Part shown: positions 46,414 to 56,319 of the stretch, one piece after another | Layout of the letters: each line of letters begins with the position of its first letter | Numbering within the stretch: position 1 is the stretch's first letter | NCBI GenBank assembly: GCA_019828545.1 | Contig: JACVRA010000202.1 | Span: 434,001-498,000, forward strand | Length of the DNA stretch: 64,000 nt | Reading direction: 5' to 3' | Origin: Paracamarosporium sp. OC-R06-R3 | Lineage: Eukaryota > Ascomycota > Dothideomycetes > Pleosporales > Didymosphaeriaceae | Notes under the pieces: generated by a model | Seen by the model: the letters and a program-made list of their open reading frames with translations, nothing else | Database searches by the model: none | What the model was told of the DNA's origin: nothing | Position numbers and translations under genes: made by a program

Positions 46414-47226
46414 ATGGAGCGCTCTTTCCTACACTGCACGCGGTCTCTTTCCCGATCTTTCATTTCTCACAGTGCTTCCAAATCAACGGCACGAAGCTTC
46501 TCAACGGCATTGCGCTCTACACCATCGCCTCAAACATCGCAGACCCCTTCAAGACATCCCTCTACAAGACACCGCCGCTGTCTCCACTCTACTCCTTCGA
46601 AAAATGCTTCGCGTCCCCCGAGATCGCACGACCGTGGTCCGCAGTCTCCCGAGGATACGCAGACCGATTTCTCCGCGCTCGACGTTCTGCGCAACACCGC
46701 TGCACCCGCTACATCGATTGATGCCTGCACGAGTGAAGGTTTCGCGCTCAACAACAACATGCGCATAGCTGGGTGCGGTGTCCTGCTGGTCGGCGGCGAA
46801 GCCTTCCGATGGCGGCCATGGCTGAACCAACACCGCAAAGAAGGGACCGTAGCAAGCGGCGCAACAGGAGACGATGCGATGACGGGACGGCTCCTGAATG
46901 CGAAAGGGCAATGGGAGGTGCCTGACGAAGCGTGGGGGATTCTGGATGTGGTGTGGCCGAAGCCTGGTATAGCATAATTCCTATGACGAACTTCTTGGAT
47001 GAGCTGAACTGACACTGGACTTGTAGATTTATTGATCATTGGGACTGGACCACGCGTCACGCCTATTGCGCCGGCTATGAGGAAGTATTTGAATGGGTTG
47101 GGCATACGGCTTGAGATACAGGATACACGGAATGCGGCGGCGCAGTTCAACCTGCTCGCAACGGAGCGCGGTGTACAACAGGTTGCTGCGGCGTTGATAC
47201 CCATAGGCTGGAAGGAAGGGCGTTAA
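46414..47226 (+). CDS. Mitochondrial complex I assembly factor, NDUFAF3 type (DUF498 domain)
   Basis: Two exons, 46414-46966 and 47027-47226, joined in phase 1 to 250 residues. The first 80 residues are Arg/Ser/Thr-rich with almost no acids, a strong mitochondrial presequence. The DUF498/AAMDC-like domain follows: IDACTSEGFALNNNMRIAGC, then WGILDVVWPKPDLLIIGTGP, and at the end LGIRLEIQDTRNAAAQFNLL with VAAALIPIGW. NDUFAF3 helps build the peripheral arm of NADH dehydrogenase in mitochondria. The splice joins KP to DLLIIGTG, exactly as in the family. The loop around 140-165 (RKEGTVASGATGDD) is longer than usual and probably disordered. Confidence 0.9.
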
Positions 47227-47559
47227 GCCAGAGGATGGCTCTTGGATGCGAAGCGCATGTGGCAATCGGCTAACTTCACACACGCTGTAAAACAATGTAG
47301 CATACTGTACACGACTCGATGACAATCTAAAATTCCGACCACTTCATGTACATATGTAAGTGTCATTTCCGGTCAACAATGCGCGCCTCCTTTTCTTTGT
47401 GATGCGTTTGCGAACATCACTTGCTGATCCATTCTTTCACGTTGTCCACTACCAAAACACCTAACAAACGGATGTCCTCTTCCTATCTCTATATCTATTC
47501 TACCACTTACTTCTACACCCAACATTTGGAACAGGTTTATAAAACATTGGTTTTGCAGG
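47227..47559. other. Short intergenic region
   Basis: 333 bp, presumably the promoter of the next gene. An upstream exon of that gene was considered but no adequate intron could be drawn. Confidence 0.5.
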
Positions 47560-48936
47560 ATGTGGGGCTCTTTCGTTACGTGGAGCTTCGGTGTGCCTCC
47601 GGGCGAAAGACAAGGCCAGGATGTCGTCAAGAGAAGCGTTCCAAAGCAGCCTACGCTGATTCCCGGACGCAAGGAACACAAGACAGACGCATACGTTTTC
47701 TCCACGTCTACTCTAGATCAACCACACCATGCACCTTCCTTGCTCTTAGAAGAGGGAAAGAGCGACAGTGCCGAGCGCGCGATATCAAACTCGCCATCAT
47801 CTACTACCATACCGGACAACACGCTCGCTACCAGCTCACCTTGCAGCATATCTTCAACTAGAGCTATGCCTTCGCCAACATCCTCACCATCGTTATTGCC
47901 ACTAGCTAATTCTAGCCCAAAACATAGCGACGGAGCCGCTTCCCCATCGTCACCATCCACGCCAACTACACTCGCTGCCCCCGCGCTCGGTGGACCTGAA
48001 CCCGACGCCCACACGAATGGTGATGTTGAACCTATGTCTGATATTGAGGTCGGCTTTCGCTCGGATAGTTCTGAAGACCTTGATTCGGCGGCAGATGAGT
48101 TCCTTAAGCCGGTGGAGGAACACCTTAAGAGGCTGAAACTGTCGACTGCGGGTTCTACTCCGCCACCGAGTTGCCGGTCATTTTTCAAGGTGAAGTCACA
48201 TTTCCGGTTGGTCGCGGAGCGGTTGGCGCCGATCGGCGAGTTTATCATTGCGCATGTTAATGGTGACGGAGCATTGGAAATGAGACTTTGGTAAGTAAGG
48301 GCCAGATTACACAGCTAAAGAAGGAAGGTCTTCAGCAAGTTGGCCGCTGTCCCTGCTATCTTGGTGTAATTAAGGATAACCAAGTTATGCAAATAAGGCT
48401 GACGTGTTGGATAGTCGCCACATCGCAAAGCACTACTGGCCGCTACCTATCCAGCCCAACGACGCTACACATCTCCGGATTCACGAAATGTACCGAAACA
48501 CGCTTTACCTGCGCGCCCAACGCGCCATCGCACACACTCCCTCATCTTCAGAAGCGCCACCACAACCCAACACCCTACCTCCTCCGCTCGAGCCGTCTGA
48601 CGGCCCGTCGACTTCCCCAAAGCAGTTGCCAGCTCCCAGAGCTCTGTCTCCACAAAGGGTAACTTTTAGCGACACAGTCTCCGGTATACCAGCTATTTAG
48701 TATATCGATACCGGTTACATGGGCAGTACGTTTCTTGCGTACCTTCTACATGCGAGGGTCCGAATACTCACTCAGCTGTAGGCTCACCTGAAAATATGGA
48801 AGAAGATCAGCAGGATATCGGCGCGGAGGGCGCAGTTGACGGTGACTTTGAGATGGATCAGGAAGTGCAACTCATGCTCATGATCGACGCGCAATTGCGT
48901 GCTGCATATGAAAGAAGACATCAAAATGGGCAATAG
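47560..48936 (+). CDS. Three-exon hypothetical protein
   Basis: Exons 47560-48290, 48385-48683 and 48782-48936 close to 394 residues. The third exon (51 codons) continues an open acidic frame to a stop. Introns use GTAAGT and GTATAC donors; the first acceptor (CCAAG at 48384) is the one that restores frame. Family not recognised. Residues 60-165 are Ser/Pro/Thr-rich and disordered. A globular part (about 180-290) includes FFKVKSHFRLVAERLAPIGE and DVLDSRHIAKHYWPLP, followed by a Pro-rich linker. The C-terminus is acidic and Gln-rich, ending in a predicted helix (EVQLMLMIDAQLRAAYERRH). No signal peptide or membrane segment. The start could lie further upstream. Confidence 0.65.
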
Positions 48937-49684
48937 AAAAGGTTGGCTTGAGCAAAAGTGTACGTAGTGTTGGTATCATTCTGTTCAAAGTATGATGCTG
49001 GCCGTTGCATAAGGTGCATCCAGTACAGAAGTTAGCCCTTCGCTACGTGACCTAGGCTGATACGGTGTTGTTGAGCTTTTGCAATAGGGCTAGATCTGGC
49101 AGTTAGTTGGCTCCGTGGGCTCAGGAGAACGGCTCCAGGTACATAGATTATGATATGCTATTCATAGAGCCAAGGCACATCTAATTCCACGTTGAATTGG
49201 CTCATAGCTGTTGTATATACCCGCCGCGAGCCTTAGGCCTTTCTTTTCTAGAACATAGTAAGGGAGAAAAACATGTGGTATCGAGCAAGATTATGGGAAC
49301 AAGAACGGCGTGCCTTCTTCGCCTTCGACAGGTTCTGCACGAACGGTAAGACAATCGGTCGAGCGCGTTCTAAAGTATGGTATTTTTTCAAGTGTTTTAG
49401 GAAGTTAGTCACCATACTTGCTACATTTGGGGTAGTAACGCTGAATCAGAAAAAAAATTCGAACAGTCTGTGAGTGCAGGTGGTGGTTAGCAAGTGCCAT
49501 CAATCTTGATGATTGGAATACTACATTGTAGCAACCGACAAAAGCTTATTTGCAATGTGCATCCTTTTATTTATCATCTCACAATATGAACGTAACTGAT
49601 CATCTCATCCTGCCTATGGTGTATATAGTCCATAGCGCAGGTGCAAAAAGAGGGGAAAAAGAAAGTACAATATTGCAAAAGAAG
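48937..49684. other. Intergenic region left of the tRNA
   Basis: About 750 bp; only a 66-codon frame at 49273-49473 without features. On the tRNA (minus) strand, a TTTT run at about 49676-49679 just past the tRNA end fits RNA polymerase III termination. Confidence 0.55.
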
Positions 49685-49769
49685 AGGTCGTGCCCGGAAT
49701 CGAACCGGGGTTGCCGGAATGTCCTGAGATGATCAGAATCCGGAGTGATAACCGCTACACTACACAACC
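49685..49769 (-). tRNA. tRNA-Gln (CTG) with a 13-nt intron
   Basis: The minus-strand sequence folds as a tRNA: acceptor stem GGTTGTG (49769-49763) pairs with CACGACC (49692-49686, one G-U), D-arm TAGTGTAGCGGTTATCAC, anticodon stem CCGGA/TCCGG, T-arm CCCGG TTCGATT CCGGG. The anticodon loop reads TTCTGA before an intron at 49732-49720, one base after the anticodon (36-34 in 497xx numbering), the canonical position 37/38. The body closely resembles yeast glutamine tRNA. It carries internal A and B box promoters (GGTTCGATTCC). Confidence 0.9.
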
Positions 49770-52206
49770 GTTTTCCGGTGTGATTTGGATGATTTGATGA
49801 AAATTTGAGAATTTAGTAAGTACATATAGCAGTATAAAATTATTCAGCCGTACGAAAGTAAGATGCTGTTGGAGAAAACTCGAAAGGTCAGGCTCTGATT
49901 TTACCCCACCACTCACAGACTAAGTGGGGGTTTGGAAACGGTACTGCCTTCACACCGAACTGGAACACCGTAAACAGCCACATCGCCGAATTGAGATGAT
50001 GAACACCAGAAGACCCTTGCGCAATGAGTTGAATATTTTGTTGTTGAATCATCCAACTGTTTAAGAGCTTGCGCACTTACATCCAGAGATTGCCCGATTC
50101 AAGCCTCCTTGAATACGTCTTCACCTAAACATTTATCAGCACATGGCTGGACGATTGCTTTGCAAAGCTGACGTCCACCCTATTCGAGATGGACGCGCGT
50201 TGATGTCACACATGGCTGGAGAGATGCAACAGAGAGGCTGCCATACAACTCAGAATACTTTCTATAAATGATTTTGGGAAGTAAGACAATCTTAGACGTA
50301 GATGGACAAAGACTCAAGACGGAGAATTTAAGGTGGGGATGAGGCGACGACCACTGGCTTCGACGCCGTCACACAACAGCCGCCCTCGCCTCATACTGAC
50401 TCGTACGGTCGAACTTCGTTATTTATAAGTATCACGATCTTCCTTTTTGAAAGGAAAAGCAAAACCAAATTACCATAATCATGAACCTCTTGTTGAATTA
50501 ATCCGAAATCCTTCGACTCCTTCATTCGGGTTCGCAAAAAGATGCTGCCAGAGAAAGCCAGCCACTATCGATGGCGCACATCTCCGACGTGCATTCCAGA
50601 ATTCGTGATAGCGGATACGGACAGAAACGAAGAAACCAGCGGAAGTTGCCAGACCTGCACTTCTCGCCGCAACTGGATCTAACCGTGCATTCGTGCGCCA
50701 GGCAATACGAGTTGCTCTTGCCCCTCGTGTTCGTGTACTGGCCTGTGTTGCTAAGGTTGTGCAAGGCGGACACATCCGCTTCGTGCACAGACAATATGGT
50801 TTCACGGGATCTGAGTAGACCTAGCAGTACATTCTTCCGCTCGGCGAATGCGAAGTGCTGCACCCTCACCCCATTTTGGCCTGACGAATTCGCAATCACT
50901 TGTGTCTAGTGGCGCTAGCCAGAGTTAATAAACAGGACACGTCCAGTTTTTTTTTATCAGACACATATAACACCTGCGGAACGTTCTGTATCCTGGGCAC
51001 ACCTAATTGATAGGATGCATCTTCCTATGACAGCCTACGCGAACTGAGCTTTCGTGCGAGTTTTCTGAAATTGAACGATGGCGAACGCAGGGTTGAGTGG
51101 CGTAACTTCGGCCCTGTTTCCTCTTGGCGAACGTATATTGATAGCGGCCGCAGACCCAAGGCCCAGTTAGGCTTCCCTGACGACGGCTGAGGTTCCCCCC
51201 GTAGAAATAGACTGCGAAACCTTGTCTTTCGGATTTGGAAGTGTTGCCGATAGTTGGCCTGGACATTGACAGAAGGCAAGTTTAAAACGAGGTATTTCTC
51301 GTTTCATTGTCTGCATGACACAGCGCAATTGCTTGCTTGAGTCAGAACATAACCTCGTCAATTGTATCGATCGCGTGTGAGGATGTTGCCGAGGTCTAGA
51401 AAGCAGCCATAGTCATAGGCTCGGACCACTGCAACCGCCTGAGCGCTATCGATTTCCTTCCTGCGGCATTTATAACCGCGACGTGCCGCAACTCTAATGA
51501 ATGTGGGAGGAACCCCGGGAAACCCCCAGGAGGACTGAATCATGCTGCCCCTCTGTTCTTGGGCGGCACCGGTTCCAATTCGCTGGAACGCGCTATCTAA
51601 CTTTCCGAGAACCATCGTTTGAAGGCACCATCGCGTTTTCCGAGCGAGCCTGGATTGCTTGCGTAACAACCCTTGAGGGTTGTTTTCCCTGAGGTGTTGT
51701 TTGTTAGACATGCGTGATCTGAGTTTGAGTTGCGCATCCCCTTCTTGGTGTCTCGAGTCAACTTGAAGGTTACCCGAAGGGGTGCTTGTAGAAGCCACGG
51801 GCATCTTTGCGGTTCCCAGTACCAACGCTACGGAAATCAAGCGGAGATTTTTGTGGTGAGATCCACTATTGTCAGGCGAGTTGGTGTCTCGTGTTCAAGT
51901 CAGCTCCAAGGCTTCAGCTGGCAATCAAATAGGCAAGCCACATGTTCCGCAAGAATTTCCGCGCGACACTTGGTCCCCACACAATGATTGACTGACGTGC
52001 GTTCCTGTAGGATTTCATGCATGCCGTGACAACTCGCTAATCTTCGACTCGCATCCGAATGTGGCAAAGCGATAGGCGACTAGTCAGCCGCCCATGTCTG
52101 CGGTGCAGCTAGATGCACTCTGAGAACCTTCTTCGAATACGCTACTAGTCTAGACCATGCATGGTATTCCAGCCTGGCGTCTTGGGGACACCATCTCAAA
52201 TAAAGA
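49770..52206. other. Gene-poor stretch of 2.4 kb
   Basis: Several 60-160 codon frames overlap on both strands (for example 51358-51840 minus), none with a domain. No repeats or mobile-element termini recognised by eye. Confidence 0.5.
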
Positions 52207-53712
52207 ATGATTTCCGGTCTTGAGAATTATGAGAACCAATCCACCTCAGACCACTTTTCACTCACTGGCTCAACCAAGCTAACCGTTCCTTCAACGAAAC
52301 CGCAAATAATATCCCCGAAGACAGAAGACATGCCACTAAGCTGGAAGGAAACGCGACCGGGGCGATGGGAGCGGCCTCAGTCATGCTTGGAGAAGATCAA
52401 TCTCATCAACAGGAACGTTGATAAAGCACTTGATCGCGACAACTGGGCTAAGACAGCTGTTGCTAAAGTCGAATTCGATCCTAAACTGGAGGATCCGGAG
52501 CGGGCCTTGAAGACAGCGTGGAAGCAGGTCCGATACAACTATCCCGAAGTCGCAGCATTCCCTTACAATGGTACATATATGTACAAAGTTGGGAACCCCG
52601 AGCAAGTAACTCTATGGGTGTCGGCGACCTTTGTTGTCGAGCACAACACTACCATCGATGAACTCTTTGGACACCTTCCTAGGAACGAACAGATGATGTG
52701 CTATTACCTTCCAGACACCTCAGAAGTCCTCGTCCGCTCACCACATTATCGGCTTGACGCTCGGGGCGCCATTTTCGTCCTCAACTATCTCATTAAATCA
52801 CTAGCGAACCCAGAGCCAATCCTTATCTTCGGTGGCTGCGCAGGCAACCTCTCTCCAAGCATAGACGATGCACTCACCATAGCGTACGAGTATAACCCAA
52901 AAATCGAAGAAGTAGCTGCGAATCGACTGGCCTCGCTAGACCCACGCAATCCTTTGATTGAGCTCACACCTAACGCCAAATCAAATCTTCCGGGTGCGAC
53001 TAAGCGTCGCTTTATCAAACTAACGGAAGCCGAAACGAAATCAGTCATCAAAGGTGCTAAATCCGCAGGCATGGATCAGACCGCCGCCATGCACGCGGCT
53101 GTTATTGCTGCTGTCGTCCGACTCGCACCACCTACCGAGGTCCAGAGCTATATGGCTTCATTCCACTGCGACCTCCGTTACCTCATCCCAAAATCCAGCA
53201 AAACCAAGACTGCACCTACAGCGTGCACAAGTTTGATCACCACGGAGGTTGAGGTTTCTCCTTCAACAGACTTAAAGTCATACTACAAGCAACTTGCGCC
53301 AAAATATGCTGATGGATATGCACCCTACCTCGAATCCACGGCTTGCTACCACGAGCAGCTAGCCAAGAAGATGTATGCCGACGGTAAAGGGTCCCAGGCT
53401 ACCGATGCCCATGCACAACCTCGTCTTGGACCTCTTGGTATCATCGACGAGCAGCTTACCAAGCAGGTGAAGGGTGTAGTGCGCGTCAAAGATTTCTGGC
53501 TTGGAGGTGAGACGCTGACCAAGCGAAAGATGGTGCACAACTGGATCTGGGAGGACCAGATGGTGTTCAGCTGCTGCTACAACGAGAACTATTGGGATGA
53601 CCAATTCGTGGAGAATTTCCTGCAGACGATCAAGGATGTGCTGATGGAAGAGGTGGCAAAGACCTCCTCGTCTAGCTTGTCAAGCAAGCTTAAGGGTATG
53701 ATGTTGAAGTAA
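52207..53712 (+). CDS. Acyltransferase of the BAHD/condensation-domain fold
   Basis: Single exon, 501 residues. The HxxxD catalytic motif is present at His180-Asp184 within SPHYRLDARG; the family's usual form is HxxxDG. A late DFWLGGETLTKRK occupies the place of the structural DFGWG motif of these enzymes. Strands and helices before it (SWKETRPGRWERP, KTAWKQVRYNYPEV) match the N-terminal pattern of fungal acyltransferases that use an acyl-CoA on hydroxyl or amino groups of secondary metabolites. No signal peptide or carrier domain is present, so it is a free-standing enzyme. It converges with the FAD monooxygenase 774 bp away, which suggests a tailoring pair. Substrate and acyl donor unknown. 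Confidence 0.75.
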   Translation: MISGLENYENQSTSDHFSLTGSTKLTVPSTKPQIISPKTEDMPLSWKETRPGRWERPQSCLEKINLINRNVDKALDRDNWAKTAVAKVEFDPKLEDPERALKTAWKQVRYNYPEVAAFPYNGTYMYKVGNPEQVTLWVSATFVVEHNTTIDELFGHLPRNEQMMCYYLPDTSEVLVRSPHYRLDARGAIFVLNYLIKSLANPEPILIFGGCAGNLSPSIDDALTIAYEYNPKIEEVAANRLASLDPRNPLIELTPNAKSNLPGATKRRFIKLTEAETKSVIKGAKSAGMDQTAAMHAAVIAAVVRLAPPTEVQSYMASFHCDLRYLIPKSSKTKTAPTACTSLITTEVEVSPSTDLKSYYKQLAPKYADGYAPYLESTACYHEQLAKKMYADGKGSQATDAHAQPRLGPLGIIDEQLTKQVKGVVRVKDFWLGGETLTKRKMVHNWIWEDQMVFSCCYNENYWDDQFVENFLQTIKDVLMEEVAKTSSSSLSSKLKGMMLK

Positions 53713-54486
53713 AACACATTGGTTTGACGGGATTTGGCCGGAGTTCGGAGGTTCGGGTTCTGTGGAGTGATATATACCACTGTCGTTTTAGGGAGGTATT
53801 TGAGCATTACTACAGCAATTCTAATGAACCATACACGAAAAAGCTGCTTATCTACTTTTGAAATTTTCCATGCTTCCTATGAATACAATTTGGTGCATGT
53901 TGATCTGACCATGAAGCTGGCGATGCGCTTTGAATGGGGGCATTGAATCTACACACAATAGGCATGCTCCCTGGGAATGGTCATTAATCTTGGTGTGGCG
54001 GGCTAATTACTTATTCTGGGTTGTTATCCTGGAAAGGTGTATGTATATTTGAGGAAGGGGGCAGCGATATGGGCAGGCGTAGTAGACGGCCCAGCACTTC
54101 CGCTTTGACGATCAGTTTCATGATTCTTGCGCTAGTCTCCTCCAGAGTAAGGTCGTGATTGTTCTGCATGGCAGCCCTGCATTGCGCACACATGCAGCGC
54201 GTCATTCCATCCTGCAAAATGTAGATCGTTGATCAAAGTGCGACACACACATACTTTCTCTCGGTGAAATACAAACACCGAAAACGTGTGCGCTTTGTCT
54301 AAATGAGCTAAGTGCGTACGCCAATTACGTGCCGCGTGGCCACGCTTACGATATCACATGCACTCTGACCACGGCAATATTTGAGAAGATATGATCTCGC
54401 ATTCGACGTATTTTGCGTCTGGTATTGAACTTCCAAGTTGATGGCTATGATGCTTAGATTTGTTGAGAGAAGTACATCGTTATCTC
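53713..54486. other. Intergenic region between convergent enzymes
   Basis: About 770 bp of shared 3' flank. No gene recognised. Confidence 0.6.
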
Positions 54487-56319
54487 TTAGTCCCAGTTCC
54501 CTGGGCCCAGCTCCACAGGCTTACCCTGTTCAAGGTCCTTCATGATCTCGTCGATATTCCAGGGCTCCCATTTGTAGCCGGCTGGGTAGTTCGGCGGGAT
54601 GCTGGGGTCCTCATCGAGTGGGACCCCAGCCTGGATACCCTTGAGGCACTTTTCTATGTAGTGTCAGCAAGAGAGGGTTTCAAAAGATGGAAATATGGAC
54701 GAATGCTTACCGTAGTTGTTGTACACGTATTCTTCCGGATCATGGGCCCAGACCCACTTGGGATGCTTCGGCTGTGCCTTCTTAGGATCGAGCTTGACCT
54801 GTTTACGCGCCCGTGTCAGTAAGACTGTATGTATCCAGGACGCGTGCCGCTGAGCGACGTACCTTGCCCCAATCAGTATCTTGCAGCCGTTCCGCATTCG
54901 AGAAGCCCAGCTTCTGTGCGCAGGCACACCGCAAGAAACGTAGCTTGACATGGTTCTTCACGGCGTCTGGCGCGGCTTCTTTACCATGCAACTTCACACC
55001 CAGTTCCAAACAGCTCGCTAGGCTGACTGCGTCTTCGATTGCCTGCGTTGCTCCGTTTCCAGAGCTTGGCAAAAAGCTGTGCGCACAGTCACCAATCTGT
55101 ACTACACGCGCACCAGGTGAATGCCATTTTGGTTGGGGATTGCGCCAAAAGAGCTCGAAGTTAACGATGGTGTCTGGAGGCGTAAGAGCGATAAGCTTCT
55201 TCAAGATTGGCGCCCATTCCGGGGCGGTAGAGGACGTGAGCGACTTGTCCATATTCTCCAGGACGGATTCGGAAGACACGGTGTGATGCCATGACTCCTT
55301 CTCCGTGCCTGTTGCGTCGTGGTTGATTATCCAACATACGGTATCATCGCGATTGAGTGTAAGACCGTAGGTTCCTGGACCGAGGAATGTGCGTACGATA
55401 GGGTCCTTGCCTTTCATCGAGAAGAAATCCCTTACTTCAGGGTCCTTATCAAGCACATCGACAGGGAACACCGCCTAGGAACGATATCATGTCAGCATTC
55501 CAGCGAACAAAGACCATCATCTACACTCACCCTCCACATGGCTCGGCCTGAGCTGGCCGCCCGTACCTTTCCTCCCACGATAGCCTGACTCTTGCTGCCA
55601 ATGCCATCGGCAGCAATCACTATGTCTGCTTCGAACTTTTCGCCCTCATCGGTCTCCACGCCGGCTTTGGTCTCGTTCTCGAAGTATTTCACAACGCGCT
55701 TGCTGAACAGAAACGGAATATCCAGTCGCTTGGCCTGGTTGATAAACATCTTATACACGAGTGGCCGCATTTGGAAAGCGCCGGGTGGCGTGTTCGGGTC
55801 TAGGCCAACAGCACGCAACCGCTCGGACACCTTCATGGGGGGGATCATACGTTCCCCGTCATGTTTGAACGTCTCCAAGTAGCAGCTCTGCATAGATATT
55901 TCTTCATACTCGGCGCGCATAGCCGGCCAATGTTTGAAAAACCTAGTGCCTGATAGGCCCATGAAGTACATGTCACCTACCAGCGTCAAGTGTCAGCGAA
56001 TGTCATCTCCAACGTGGGTGGCAGTAGAGCCCTAGGGATAGAAACATCAATACGTACCCATTGTGTTGATATTCTCACCGCGTTCGAGGACACGCACACG
56101 GTGACCTTTCCGTACGCATTCGATTGCCGCTGTGAGACCAGCAAGACCAGCACCGACAATCAATACATCGATTCCGGAATCGGGGTAGTCGCCATACATC
56201 ATCGCTGTGCCATCGTAGGAGAGGACGCTGTTCGAGCTTGAACGACGAGAGCTGTTGTTAGGAATTGAGTCGCCATTTGTCAATCGAGCCTCATCCTCAG
56301 GTATATGTATGTAACCCAT
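54487..56319 (-). CDS. Class A FAD-dependent monooxygenase (salicylate-hydroxylase-like)
   Basis: Five exons on the minus strand: 56319-56058, 55976-55531, 55474-54863, 54798-54711, 54653-54487, closing to 524 residues. The ADP-binding GxGxxG motif is GAGLAG at 56-61, ending in the acidic residue of RVLERG. The second FAD/NAD(P)H motif is IAADGIGSKSQ and the third is GDCAHSFLPSSGNGATQAIE. A 45-residue Ser/Asn-rich leader precedes the Rossmann fold. The enzyme should use NAD(P)H and oxygen to hydroxylate an aromatic or polyketide-like substrate. No targeting peptide or membrane anchor is evident. It lies next to a convergent acyltransferase. Four introns with consensus signals all preserve the frame. 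Confidence 0.9.

Noticed and set aside
51358..51840. 160-codon minus-strand frame
   Set aside because: Low regularity, overlapping frames, no domain or start context.
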